From: Crocosphaera chwakensis CCY0110
GTDB lineage: Bacteria > Cyanobacteriota > Cyanobacteriia > Cyanobacteriales > Microcystaceae
Length of the DNA: 64,000 nucleotides
Assembly (NCBI RefSeq): GCF_000169335.1
Contig: NZ_AAXW01000016.1
Span: forward strand, 36,508-100,507
Direction: 5' to 3'
In this document: piece after piece, positions 7,708-17,184 of the stretch
Layout: every line of letters starts with the position of its first letter
Position numbering within the stretch: the stretch's first letter is position 1
The notes under the pieces: model-generated
What the model was told of the DNA's origin: nothing
The model's input: the letters and a program-made list of their open reading frames with translations, nothing else
The model's database searches: none
Position numbers and translations under genes: made by a program

Positions 7708-9444
7708 ATGCAGTCCGTTGATGTTACCACCTTAACCGCCATTTGTCATGATTTACAAACCCATTGGATACCGGCCAAAGTTGAACAAGTTTATCAACGC
7801 GATCGCTATACCATTTTTATCGCTTTACGTACCTTAAAAAAACGTAGTTGGTTAACCATTTCTTGGCATCCTCAAGCTGCTAGATTAGGAATAGGAGATC
7901 CTCCTCCTAAAACACCTGATACCTTCACCTTTAGCGATCAATTACGTCACCAATTAAATGGGTTTGCACTGATCGATTTAAAGATGATTTCTCCTTGGGA
8001 AAGAGTCGTTGATTTACAATTTGCTAAACGTCCAGGAGACGAACCCGTTTGGCATCTTTTTGTAGAAATCATGGGAAAATATAGTAATGTTATTTTAACA
8101 GATAATAAGCAGCAAATTGTTACCGTTGCTCATCAAGTTAATGCCAATCAATCGACAGTTAGAACAGTGCAAACCGGACAAAATTACGAATTTCCCCCCG
8201 CCTTAACTGGAACTTTTCCCAAGTTAGAAGAAGATCAACAAAGATGGCAAGAAAGAGTTAGTTTGATTCCTGGTTCTCTTAAAAAGCAATTATTAAATAG
8301 TTATCGTGGTTTAAGTCCTGTTGTTGTTTCTTCTATGATTAAAGAAGTCGGGTTACAACCACAAGATTCTACAGAAAATTTAACAGAAAATAACTGGAAT
8401 GAGTTATATAAACTTTGGCAGTTTTGGCTAAAAAGTTTAGAAACGAAAAACTTTAATCCAGGTTATACTGAAGAGGGTTATACTGTTTTAGGTTGGGGAA
8501 TAATTAGCGAAGCGATTAATATACAAACTTTAATTAATGATTATTATCATAACAAAATTAATCAAGAAAAATTCAAACAGCTAAGACACCAACTGCAACA
8601 AAAACTAAAATCTTCTCTGAAAAAACTTTACAGTAAAGCCGATAATTTTAAACAAAAAATGCAGCAATCCTCAGAAGCAGATGAATACCGGCAGAAAGGA
8701 GATTTATTAATGGCCCATTCTCATCTATGGGAACCAGGAATGGATTCCATTACTTTAAATGATTTTGAAACCCAAAAACCTATAAAAATAACTTTAAACC
8801 CTGAAAAAAATGCCATACAAAATGCACAACTTTGCTATAAAAAACATCAAAAACTCAAACGAGCAAAAAGTGCAGTAGAACCCTTATTAAATAAAGTTCA
8901 AGAAGAAATCAACTACTTAGAACAAGTAGAAGACAGCTTACAGCAAGTTGATAATTATTATTCCTTAGAAGACTTACAAACCTTAGAAGAAATCAAAGAA
9001 GAATTAATTCAACAAAATTATTTACCTTCTCCTAGCCAACCAACCCAGAAAAGTTTTGACGAGTCTCAACCTTATCAACATAAAACCCCATCCGGGTTTG
9101 AAGTGTGGATCGGTCGTAATAACCGACAAAACGATCGCCTCACCTTTCGTACTGCAGGGGACTACGATTTATGGTTTCATACCCAAGAAAGTGCTGGCAG
9201 TCATGTATTATTGAGACTTGAACCGGGTGCTGTCCCCAGTGAGGGGGATCTTGATTGTGCTGCTGACTGGGCTGCTTACTACAGTAAGGCTCGTCAAAGC
9301 GAACAAGTTCCGGTCGTTTACACAGAACCCAAATACGTCTATAAGCCCAAAGGAGCTAAGCCTGGGATGGTTATTTATCAACGAGAACGGGTGCGTTGGG
9401 GAAAACCACATAAGATACAATCTTATCTAAAAAATCAAGATTGA
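7708..9444 (+). CDS. NFACT family protein (Rqc2/RqcH-like)
   Basis: A 578-aa protein with the full NFACT layout: NFACT-N (1-200, with the conserved RxxRY-like RDRYTIFIALR region), a long helical coiled coil (about 290-450) and the NFACT-R domain (about 460-578; GRNNRQNDRLTFRTAGDYDLWFH, then GSHV and the KPKGAKPGMVIY C terminus). RqcH proteins bind stalled 50S-peptidyl-tRNA complexes and add alanine tails; related proteins were once annotated as fibronectin-binding. The D-W-H segment usual for functional Rqc2 proteins is intact (DYDLWFH). Role is inferred from the family. Confidence 0.9.
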   Translation: MQSVDVTTLTAICHDLQTHWIPAKVEQVYQRDRYTIFIALRTLKKRSWLTISWHPQAARLGIGDPPPKTPDTFTFSDQLRHQLNGFALIDLKMISPWERVVDLQFAKRPGDEPVWHLFVEIMGKYSNVILTDNKQQIVTVAHQVNANQSTVRTVQTGQNYEFPPALTGTFPKLEEDQQRWQERVSLIPGSLKKQLLNSYRGLSPVVVSSMIKEVGLQPQDSTENLTENNWNELYKLWQFWLKSLETKNFNPGYTEEGYTVLGWGIISEAINIQTLINDYYHNKINQEKFKQLRHQLQQKLKSSLKKLYSKADNFKQKMQQSSEADEYRQKGDLLMAHSHLWEPGMDSITLNDFETQKPIKITLNPEKNAIQNAQLCYKKHQKLKRAKSAVEPLLNKVQEEINYLEQVEDSLQQVDNYYSLEDLQTLEEIKEELIQQNYLPSPSQPTQKSFDESQPYQHKTPSGFEVWIGRNNRQNDRLTFRTAGDYDLWFHTQESAGSHVLLRLEPGAVPSEGDLDCAADWAAYYSKARQSEQVPVVYTEPKYVYKPKGAKPGMVIYQRERVRWGKPHKIQSYLKNQD

Positions 9445-9582
9445 AACAAATATTTTAAATATTATTTACAAAAATTCGTGCTTGATGTTACACTTTAGGT
9501 ATAGAAATCGACTGGTTAGCCAATTTGGGAACGTGCTACCCGATTTCCTCGGAAAACAACAACAATATTTTTATTAGGGTAT

Positions 9583-9607
9583 CCAGCGATCGCGATCGCT
9601 GGTTTTT
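9583..9607 (+). terminator. Perfect HIP1 palindrome with T-run, likely terminator
   Basis: A 20-nt perfect palindrome made of two overlapping HIP1 octamers flanked by CCA and TGG is followed directly by TTTTT. It is 138 nt past the NFACT stop codon, so it could end that transcript or a small RNA from 9445-9582. The stem can also form on the other strand. Confidence 0.5.
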
Positions 9608-9611
9608 GCTT

Positions 9612-9645
9612 CTAATAAAATAGGAACCTTGCGAAACAAGATCCC
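9612..9645 (-). terminator. Terminator of the PhoX-like gene
   Basis: On the minus strand GGGATCTTG, loop TTTCG, CAAGGTTCC gives nine pairs including two wobbles, then TATTTTATT. It is 106 nt past the stop codon of the PhoX-like gene. Confidence 0.55.
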
Positions 9646-9750
9646 TACTATCGTTTGCTAGAGTTTAGAATTGATATAGTTATGTATTTTCAGTGGGAGT
9701 GATCCCTAGCAATGGTTTAATTTCAACAATTGCGTTATGGTGTATGACTC

Positions 9751-11466
9751 CTATTTCTTACGCTTACAGCCATAAGTCCCTACACCAACAGCACCCGCTA
9801 AAGCGAACAGTCCGAGGGTTGCACTCGGTTCAGGCACTGACTCAGACATAAGAACTAACTGACCCCCTTGTACTAAGTCTTCACTAGCAATGATCCCATC
9901 ACGGAGACTATGGGCTTGAACATCGAGAACAAAGAGTCTTTCTTTGCTCCCAAACAGTTCAGTAACATCTAAGATCCCTGAACTTTCCCAGTTACCACAG
10001 TCGTTGGGGCTACTATCAGTTACCCCAGCAGGAACGACAACACTGCGATCCATTTGGGCAACTCTTGCTAACTGACCATTGGTAGGATCAAGTCGCCAGA
10101 TAGAGGCTTCTTCTCCACTGGTTAGACAAAAACCATCAACGGAACGGTCTTCTTGAATGTAAATTTTCCCATCATCTGCCCAGTCTAAGTTGTCAGGGCT
10201 ACGAAGACCAAAGTCGGGCCCGGCAAACTGACCATTACCTGCATCATCTCCATCGTAAAGAATAGTCGCCTCAGCAGTTAACGTTGTTAAATCGTTGACA
10301 AACCTATAGGTGGTTCCCCAACTATCGTCTGGAAAGATACTATCCCGACCGGTAGAAGCCATGACAACTTCATTAGGGTTGTCAGGGTTCGTGGCCACAT
10401 CTTCAGGACGGGAGAAGAGGAAGGCACCAACATTAGTTAAGCCAGGTACAACTGTGTCACCCAAAAACACAGCCCGACCACTTTGGGTATCTAAACCATC
10501 TTGAGTAGCATAACCATCAGAGTCAAAGCCGTCGCTATCGTCAGCATCAGGGGTTTCTGGATCAATATTAACCACGGGAACCCAATTACCAGAACGACTA
10601 TTGCCAGTGCCAATAAATCCTCCAACTTCTGGGATGGTTTCCCCACTGTCTGCAACCCAAACATAAAGGGTTCCTTGGGCTAAACCGTTTCTTTCTAAGA
10701 AACCAGCGCCAGCAGAACTATCTTTTTCACCCACGTATAGATACATGGGGGCTGCTTCTCTATCGTCTCCAACCAGTAAGGCGACTTGATTCTCATTACC
10801 AGGATCAATAGGGGTAATATTTTCCCAAGCAGCGCGACCTAACGCAGGGGCTGCATAAAGCGCACCTCCTTCAGCACTGTTAATAGAGGCAACATCTAGG
10901 ACAAACTCAGTTCCACCGTCGGTTTCTTCGCCGGCGAAGTAGATATCATCTACAAACCCAAAGCTTCCTGCATCAACGTGCATACCGGAACAGAAACGGT
11001 TTAAGGATGCACCGAGAGGAAACTGACTGGTATCGGTGATTAAGTTACCGGCCCGATCAAAAATTCGGTTGAAAGCCAATCCTCCATCAACCACTTGCTT
11101 ACTGTTGATATCCACATCAAAAAAATGGATACGCGCACCACCCGGTACACTGACTTCGTTACCCGCAACACCATCGAGGGTATTCAGATCATAAGAATAT
11201 CCTTGACCACCGCTTAACTCACTGTTAACCAGAAAACGAACGGTACTATTGTTCAGTTTAAAGGCTCCAATTCCATCTAGAATACCTGTGGGTGTGTAAC
11301 CATTAATGCTTTCCCCAACTGTAAAAATCGCTTCGGTGTTCCAACCAGGAAGTCCTTTCATTTGCGATTCTGGATAGGCTGTCTGTGCTTGTGTTGCTTC
11401 TGCGCCAACAGTAGCAATGCTGGCTACAGTCGTTAAACTAGCAATAATTTTTAAAATGTTTTTCAT
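9751..11466 (-). CDS. PhoX/DUF839-like secreted protein with PEP-CTERM anchor
   Basis: A 571-aa exported protein. It has an N-terminal signal peptide (NILKIIASLTTVASIATVGAEATQA), a long beta-rich body resembling the PhoX/DUF839 calcium-dependent phosphatase fold (DGIGAFKLNN, LVNSEL, many Asp/Glu loops) and a C-terminal VPEP motif. The motif is followed by a hydrophobic helix and CKRKK, i.e. a PEP-CTERM sorting tail. I chose ATG 11466 because GGAG lies 6 nt upstream of it; an in-frame TTG at 11475 would bury that site. Phosphatase activity is inferred and not certain. It is monocistronic. Confidence 0.68.
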   Translation of the reverse strand: MKNILKIIASLTTVASIATVGAEATQAQTAYPESQMKGLPGWNTEAIFTVGESINGYTPTGILDGIGAFKLNNSTVRFLVNSELSGGQGYSYDLNTLDGVAGNEVSVPGGARIHFFDVDINSKQVVDGGLAFNRIFDRAGNLITDTSQFPLGASLNRFCSGMHVDAGSFGFVDDIYFAGEETDGGTEFVLDVASINSAEGGALYAAPALGRAAWENITPIDPGNENQVALLVGDDREAAPMYLYVGEKDSSAGAGFLERNGLAQGTLYVWVADSGETIPEVGGFIGTGNSRSGNWVPVVNIDPETPDADDSDGFDSDGYATQDGLDTQSGRAVFLGDTVVPGLTNVGAFLFSRPEDVATNPDNPNEVVMASTGRDSIFPDDSWGTTYRFVNDLTTLTAEATILYDGDDAGNGQFAGPDFGLRSPDNLDWADDGKIYIQEDRSVDGFCLTSGEEASIWRLDPTNGQLARVAQMDRSVVVPAGVTDSSPNDCGNWESSGILDVTELFGSKERLFVLDVQAHSLRDGIIASEDLVQGGQLVLMSESVPEPSATLGLFALAGAVGVGTYGCKRKK

Positions 11467-11910
11467 GTTCTCCAATGTTAGGGATAAAGGTGATTCATGA
11501 AGATAATTCTCAATAATGCTAATAATTACGATGAATTACTCCTCACGAATACCAAGTATTATCAAAATGCAATAAGAATAAGTAATCAAAAAGTTAACTT
11601 TGGTTTAAAATGCGTAATCTTAAGCTTTTTCTTAGGTTTCTGTAGTTTGTAGTGATACCAAATCCGCTTATTTTAGTAGAGTAACGTTTTTTCTCCCCAC
11701 TCCCTGCTCCCTGCTCCCTGCTCCGAAAGTTAATACTATACTATCTAAAGCGGATCTAGTATGAGTCCTGAGAGACGACAAAGCTAGTCATAATGAAAGC
11801 CGAAGCCTTAACTACCGACTTTGGTATTTTATATTTAATTACACCTACCTACTTACTGCCTCGAAGAGGAAATTATTAATTGTTAATTCTTAATGGCTAA
11901 AGATGTGGTA
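11467..11910. other. Intergenic stretch with a dispersed repeat element
   Basis: The gap between the PhoX-like gene and the potassium channel. It holds the heptamer element at 11653-11764 and otherwise AT-rich DNA with no ORF that I can support. Confidence 0.6.
11653..11764. repeat. Inverted-repeat element with CTCCCTG heptamer tract, copy 1
   Basis: The ends are imperfect inverted repeats: TGATACCAAATCCGCTT on the left, and on the right a sequence whose reverse complement is TCATACTAGATCCGCTT (3 mismatches in 17). Between them lie TAGTAGAGTAA-type sub-terminal repeats and about 3.6 tandem CTCCCTG units (11700-11724). The same architecture recurs at 27171-27317 with nine units, and in degenerate form at 50779-50876. 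Confidence 0.85.
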
Positions 11911-12843
11911 TTATTTATCAATTAAATGAGATGTTTTCACCCTAGAATTAACTTGTTTAGGATAAAAAGGGACTACATCATGAAAATGATTAATATCAAC
12001 GTAATATTTGCCATCTGATCCTTGTAAGAAAATATCGGCTAATTTCATATCCCATAAAATGTCTTGTGAACTGTATAAATAACGAGAATGAATAGTTTGA
12101 GAAAAGGTTTCATCTAAACCCGTTAAAGTTACCCAAAGTTCTGTATCTTCTTGGGCTAAACTATCGGATGATTTTCCAAAAAAGGGGCTATTTTCATCAA
12201 TAGGGTGCATCACTTGCCAACTTAAACCAAAAATAGGCGTTTGCGATCGCAATAAATTCAAATCATAAAATCGGCGCATAAAATGACCTTCGGTGCTGAT
12301 TTCGTTACGGACTAAACTAACTTGTATTTGCGCTTCTAAAATTTGATTTTCTCGTTGGTTCGCGGTGCGAAACATAAGAGTAGGAACCCCATTAAATGAG
12401 CAAATAACAGCAACTTTACTAAATAAAACCCTAGCAGTAGGACGAGAGAAACGAGCAAACATTAATCCCGTTAAAATAGCGACTAATAATAATCCTGTCC
12501 ATACTTCTATAGTGACTAAAATTTGAGCATAGAAGGTTTCGGGATACATAGAACCATAACCTACAGTGGATAAGGTTTGAATACTAAAGAAAAATGCGTC
12601 TTTAAATGACCCTGCTTCAGCATTAGCAATTCCATCTCCTGCTGTTAAATAAGCAGAAGCGAAGATAATATTAATAACTAAATAAAAAATAGTAGTTAAT
12701 AAGAGGAATTTTTGCCAAGATAAGGCTAATAACCAATGATATAAATCGCTGCCAGCAGGATGTAATAGGTCAACTTGTTGTAAGGGTTTTCTTCTTCTGG
12801 CTATCTTGAAAAAACGTTTAGTAAAAGAAAATGCTGTTTTCAT
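11911..12843 (-). CDS. Inward-rectifier (Kir-type) potassium channel
   Basis: A 310-aa protein (ATG 12843; a GTG lies one codon upstream). Transmembrane helix 1 (LLTTIFYLVINIIFASAYL, about 50-68) is followed by a pore helix and filter, FFSIQTLSTVGYGSMYPET (TVGYG signature). Helix 2 (ILVTIEVWTGLLLVAILTGLMFARF) then leads into the large cytoplasmic IRK beta domain (SKVAVICSFNGVPTLMFRTANQR onwards). This is the KirBac arrangement, a tetrameric K+ channel of the plasma membrane. It is monocistronic and length is normal. Confidence 0.93.
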   Translation of the reverse strand: MKTAFSFTKRFFKIARRRKPLQQVDLLHPAGSDLYHWLLALSWQKFLLLTTIFYLVINIIFASAYLTAGDGIANAEAGSFKDAFFFSIQTLSTVGYGSMYPETFYAQILVTIEVWTGLLLVAILTGLMFARFSRPTARVLFSKVAVICSFNGVPTLMFRTANQRENQILEAQIQVSLVRNEISTEGHFMRRFYDLNLLRSQTPIFGLSWQVMHPIDENSPFFGKSSDSLAQEDTELWVTLTGLDETFSQTIHSRYLYSSQDILWDMKLADIFLQGSDGKYYVDINHFHDVVPFYPKQVNSRVKTSHLIDK

Positions 12844-12988
12844 CACTATAACAATTTTGCTAAATAAATAAAATCATAAATGACTCAAATTATAACGCAT
12901 TTTTTTTAGCCTAAGTCAAGCTGTTAACTAAATGTTTATATGTTGTACAATATATAATTAATTATCAAGAATTTAAAGAGAGGAAATA

Positions 12989-13954
12989 ATGTCTAGTTAC
13001 CCTGGACTTTCAAGCGAAGCGTTTCGTCACCCCTTAGATAAACAAGCAGAACAAACTTTAAGGAGTGTTCCTGGTTTTGATATTGTTGCTAGTAGCTTCA
13101 TGGAATATCTTTATGAAAGACCTCAACAAATTTCTTTAATGGGAAATAGTATTAAAGTGGGTCCTCGTCAATATGGTACTTTATACGGTATTTTTAGAGA
13201 AACTGTCTATGATTTAGATATTAATCCTGAACCCTTAATTTATGTTAGTCAAAACCCTATTGCTAATGCTTATTCTTTAGGTAAACAACAACCTTATATT
13301 GTTTTAAATGCTGGTTTATTAGACTTATCTAATGAAATGGAATTAAGAACAGTAATTGCCCACGAATTAGGTCATATCAAATGTGATCATAGTTTATTAA
13401 TTCAAATGGCAATTTGGGCAATGGGTGCAGCATCTTTATTTGGAGAATTAACCTTAGGATTAGGAAATATTATTAGTAGTGGTTTAATTTTTGCGTTTTA
13501 TGAATGGCGAAGAAAAGCAGAATTATCAGCAGATAGGGCTGCTTTATTGGTTATAGATGATACAGAACCCATTTTTAGAATGATGATGAAAATGGCGGGA
13601 GGAAGTCATAAATATGCCCATGAATGTCATTTAGATGAGTTTTTAAAACAAGCAGATAAGTATCGAGAATTAGATGAAGATGATCTTAATCAACTGTATA
13701 AATTTTTGATTTATAATGGTGGTAATGGAGTATTTTTAAGCCATCCTTTTCCCGTAGATAGAGTTCATTATTTGCAAAATTGGGCTAATTCTAATGACTA
13801 TCAAAACATTCGTCAAGGGAACTATAAAACATCTCAAAAAAGTGAAGCTGTAACGGTTGATCGGACTGAGGAAGCAGACAACTTAAGGAAGCAAATCGAA
13901 GAATTACAACAGGAAATTGAAAGGATTAAAAATCAAAACAAGAATCAAAATTAA
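12989..13954 (+). CDS. M48-family metalloprotease with C-terminal coiled coil
   Basis: A 321-aa protein with the zinc motif HELGH at residues 125-129 and the third ligand in RRKAELSADRAAL (about 175-187), the gluzincin layout of M48 peptidases. A hydrophobic segment (AIWAMGAASLFGELTLGLGNIISSGLIFAF) lies between them and probably enters the membrane. The last 30 or so residues form a Glu/Lys/Gln-rich coiled coil (NLRKQIEELQQEIERIK). Quality control of membrane proteins is the usual family role. A GAGAGGAAA ribosome site precedes the ATG. Confidence 0.9.
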   Translation: MSSYPGLSSEAFRHPLDKQAEQTLRSVPGFDIVASSFMEYLYERPQQISLMGNSIKVGPRQYGTLYGIFRETVYDLDINPEPLIYVSQNPIANAYSLGKQQPYIVLNAGLLDLSNEMELRTVIAHELGHIKCDHSLLIQMAIWAMGAASLFGELTLGLGNIISSGLIFAFYEWRRKAELSADRAALLVIDDTEPIFRMMMKMAGGSHKYAHECHLDEFLKQADKYRELDEDDLNQLYKFLIYNGGNGVFLSHPFPVDRVHYLQNWANSNDYQNIRQGNYKTSQKSEAVTVDRTEEADNLRKQIEELQQEIERIKNQNKNQN

Positions 13955-14080
13955 TTCTATTAACTATAGCATTTCCATTTGGAGATGTGAAACTTAGTTA
14001 GAGAACAAATAGTATAATGTTATCTAACATTTTTAACACAAATTATTTAATAAAAGAACAATGATTATTAGTAAAGTGAT

Positions 14081-14102
14081 GGTGGGCAAATCTTTACCCA
14101 CC
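14081..14102. repeat. GTGGGC palindromic repeat, copy 2
   Basis: GGTGGGCAAA, TC, TTTACCCACC: two 10-nt arms with one mismatch. It lies 18 nt past the 3' end of the SpoIID-like gene on that gene's strand and resembles the repeat at 571-595 in sequence and in its position beyond a stop codon. Confidence 0.6.
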
Positions 14103-14119
14103 TTACAATAAATTATTAA

Positions 14120-15733
14120 TTATTCCTCTTCTCTCCAAAAAACAATAGAATTATCTAGCGGAATAATTTTCGTTCCAGGATAATAGAAAGAAAGGATTTT
14201 TTCTGCACTCCAGCCTAAATTAGCTAAATTATAAGATCCAAATTGACTGAGACCAACCCCATGACCAAAACCACCCCCAACAAAAGCATAACCGCTTAAT
14301 TGATTTTGGCTATTGTAAATAGGATCAAGGTAGAAAAGGGTACTTCTCGGCGGACCAAAGGCACTACGAACTTCGTTCTTTTGTAACTCAATTATTCCTT
14401 GGTCTGTTTGCACATTCATGGTTAAAATACGTCCAGAATCAGATCGTTCTGTGACTGCCATAGATTTGATGGTTTTGAAATTCGCTAAAGGATGCTTTCG
14501 TCGTTCTAAATATTTTTGTAAATCTTTCGTTAAACTGTCTAAAGTCGCTTGACGGTTCCAACGAAAAACGTTACGTCCACTCTCGTTAAACCCTTGTTTT
14601 AAACTAATAAAATTACGAAATTCTTGTTCATCTGCTAAAGACTTTTGAGAGAGATTCCAAACATTTTGGGGTGAGTCAATAACCGCTTTTAAATAAGGTC
14701 TTTCTTCCCCATTCCAAGCATCGCTAAAACTCGCTGTTACCCCTCCTGTGGTCGAAGAATAAAGGGCATCTACTAACTCATTTTCATAGGTTAATACTAA
14801 TCCTTTCGTTGCTGCGATCGCTTGATCAGCTTTAGGACTGGTTTCACTTAATCCATAATACACCTGACAATGAGTATCGGCGCAAAGTTCGTAATCATCA
14901 GCTTTAAATCGGCGTAAATTACGCAACGCATAGGTTCTAGCGATAATAGTCTGCGCTTTTGCTGCATTTTGGGGGGCATTAGGTCCTATTTCATGGGGAA
15001 CAACTCCTCTTAAATAGGTTTCTAAAGGAACATCATTGACTAAGGTATAGGTTCCATAGGAATTGGGTTGTAATTTTAAACTCCCACCATAACGCCGTGT
15101 TTTTTGTTGAGAATGACTCACTTGAATGGGGTTTTTTCCTGGAATAATCTCTAAATAATCACTCTTATACTGTTTCCCTGCAATAGTAAAAGTAGCTTGA
15201 GATTTAGAGGTCAAAATAGCTGATTCTAAGTAAGGGTCATTATAACCTTTTTCTTTGAGATTTTTTAACAATAAACGGCGTAATAAAGGAGTTTCATAAA
15301 CATCCCGTTTTGCCCAAACTTGCCATCTCCCCGGTTGCGTTACTTCTGTTTTTATCCCTTTATCTTGCCATTGGTTCGCGCTATCTTCTGCCGTTTCAAA
15401 GGTAGCATGGTCACTCAAAACAATGTATTCTTTCAACAACGATTGAGGTAAAGACGCTTTAACAATATCAAGGGTGAGTTGACTGGTGGTTAAAGTTTGG
15501 GTTTGTCCTTGGGTATCTTGAAACTTAACTGTTAAAGTGTCCCCATTGGTTGCACTAATCGACAACTTTTCCGCTTCTGTTTCTCCAAACCGTTGTACGA
15601 TACCCACTTCTATATCAATATCTCCGGCTGTTCCTGGTAAACTTAAGATTCCTCCCCACAAAAGCGGAAGGGAAAACAAGGTTAGAAATAAGTGTTTACC
15701 CCTAATGGGTTGAGTTGTCTTAGTCATTGGCAT
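14120..15733 (-). CDS. SpoIID/LytB domain protein
   Basis: A 537-aa exported protein. The N-terminal hydrophobic segment (KHLFLTLFSLPLLWGGILSL) is a signal or anchor. Residues of about 220-340 and 480-530 carry the SpoIID core: PLETYLRGVVPHEIG, AAKAQTIIARTYAL, ADTHCQVYYG, TGGVTASFSDAWNG and the FGHGVGLSQFG signature near the C terminus. SpoIID proteins are peptidoglycan lytic transglycosylases acting on stripped glycan strands; in cyanobacteria the role is in cell-wall remodelling or cell separation. ATG 15733 and 15727 both fit as starts. Confidence 0.88.
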   Translation of the reverse strand: MPMTKTTQPIRGKHLFLTLFSLPLLWGGILSLPGTAGDIDIEVGIVQRFGETEAEKLSISATNGDTLTVKFQDTQGQTQTLTTSQLTLDIVKASLPQSLLKEYIVLSDHATFETAEDSANQWQDKGIKTEVTQPGRWQVWAKRDVYETPLLRRLLLKNLKEKGYNDPYLESAILTSKSQATFTIAGKQYKSDYLEIIPGKNPIQVSHSQQKTRRYGGSLKLQPNSYGTYTLVNDVPLETYLRGVVPHEIGPNAPQNAAKAQTIIARTYALRNLRRFKADDYELCADTHCQVYYGLSETSPKADQAIAATKGLVLTYENELVDALYSSTTGGVTASFSDAWNGEERPYLKAVIDSPQNVWNLSQKSLADEQEFRNFISLKQGFNESGRNVFRWNRQATLDSLTKDLQKYLERRKHPLANFKTIKSMAVTERSDSGRILTMNVQTDQGIIELQKNEVRSAFGPPRSTLFYLDPIYNSQNQLSGYAFVGGGFGHGVGLSQFGSYNLANLGWSAEKILSFYYPGTKIIPLDNSIVFWREEE

Positions 15734-16070
15734 ATTAATACATTGTTTTTCGCATTATAAACCCCATGACCTATAGGGTAGGGGAGTTATGTTAAGATTT
15801 TTCTCTTCTTTGATTGTGTCCTATTTTTCTCCGTAATAGTTCCCTGTGAAATAACCTAGGTAAATCTATGTACGATAACGTACTGACAAATCCTATAGGA
15901 ATATATCAGTATGATTAACTGGGGAAAAAAACTTAATTTTTGAAATTTTCTACAATGATTTAGAGAGAAATCATAAAAAATGAGCCTTTTCCACTATCAA
16001 AAATCTATATTTCCCATCGGTTTTCTAACCTTTAATTACCATTAATTTATTTTGGACAAATTTCTTATCC
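15734..16070. other. Divergent promoter region
   Basis: A 337-nt AT-rich gap between the divergent SpoIID-like and first Crp-like genes. It contains the small palindrome GTACG-ATAA-CGTAC at 15870-15883 and two CCTATAGG-like sequences (near 15770 and 15892). No ORF is supported. Confidence 0.4.
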
Positions 16071-16784
16071 GTGTTACCCCAAACTTTAGTTGAAAATCGA
16101 TTACTTCAAGCTTTGCCTAATGTAGATTATCAAAAGTTAGCCCCTCATTTAACCTCATTAGACTTAAGTGCTGGAACAATTTTATATGAACCGGAACAAG
16201 CGATTGAGTGGGCTTATTTTCCCTGTTCAGCCATGATTTCTATTGTCTCTATTATGGAAAATGGTGCTACCACCGAAATCGGTTTAATTGGTAAAGAAGG
16301 GATGGTAGGTTTACCAATTATCTTAGGAGGAAAGCATTATATTAATCAAGCTATTGTACAAATTTCAGGAACAGCTTTAAAGTTAGACGGTTCTATTCTC
16401 AAACAGGAGTTTCATAGAAGCAATAGCTTACAAAACTTGCTATTGTTGTATATTCAAGCTCGAATCACCCAAGTGTCTCAAACTGCAGCTTGTAACCGTC
16501 AGCATAAAATACAAAAACGTCTTGCTCGTTGGTTACTATCGGTTTATGACTGTGTATTATCCGATGAACTTCCCCTAACCCAAGAATTTATCGCTAATAT
16601 GTTAGGAACAAGACGTTCTGGAGTCACCACAGCAGCTAATATTCTACAAGAAGCAGGAATTATTCGCTATAGTCGTGGAAAAATTACGATTCTCGATCAA
16701 GAAGAATTAGAAAATGCTGCTTGCGAATGTTATCGTCTCATACAAGATGAATTCATCCGTTTACTAGGTACTAAACGAGGTTAA
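16071..16784 (+). CDS. Crp/Fnr-family transcription regulator, paralogue A
   Basis: A 237-aa protein with an N-terminal cyclic-nucleotide-binding-like beta barrel (LDLSAGTILYEPEQAIEWAYFPCSAMISIVS, then TTEIGLIGKEGMVGLPIILGG) and a C-terminal winged helix (LTQEFIANMLGTRRSGVTTAANILQEAGIIRYSRGKITILD). The barrel lacks the RE-x-A-RS phosphate-binding cassette needed for cAMP, so another signal is likely. The start is GTG 16071, supported by alignment with paralogue B at 17185-17907. No Fe-S cysteine set is visible. Confidence 0.87.
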   Translation: MLPQTLVENRLLQALPNVDYQKLAPHLTSLDLSAGTILYEPEQAIEWAYFPCSAMISIVSIMENGATTEIGLIGKEGMVGLPIILGGKHYINQAIVQISGTALKLDGSILKQEFHRSNSLQNLLLLYIQARITQVSQTAACNRQHKIQKRLARWLLSVYDCVLSDELPLTQEFIANMLGTRRSGVTTAANILQEAGIIRYSRGKITILDQEELENAACECYRLIQDEFIRLLGTKRG

Positions 16785-17184
16785 TTTTCTTTTTTTTGTT
16801 CGAGAGATAAATATAGACATACTCATATCTTGCACCTTCGATTACATGAGCTAGTTTAGGGAGGCAAGAGGCAAAAGGCAATCCGCAATAGTATTTCATT
16901 TTGACGCTAACTTATTCACAATTGATTACCTTCTGATAATTATTAAGTTTTCTTGTACTGATGCAAGATATCAGCATACGAATCCGTACACACTTGTTTA
17001 AATCAGTAGATTGATGATTATAATGATCATATCAAGTATTTCTTGGAAGAAAAATAAAAAAGAAGAAATACAAACTTTAATCAAGGTAAATATTAATAAA
17101 TTTTTGATAGAAAACAGTCATAAACTCGAAGATATCTTAGTAAAAGAAAGAAGCAAGACTAAATTGATTTTCATTGATAATAGT
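16785..17184. other. Intergenic stretch between two Crp-like genes
   Basis: A 400-nt AT-rich gap between two convergent regulators. A 63-codon open frame inside it (17011-17202) is Lys/Ile/Asn-rich, has no ribosome site and overlaps the 3' end of the second regulator, so I do not call it. A short GGCAAGA/GGCAAAA repeat lies near 16862-16880. Confidence 0.45.
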
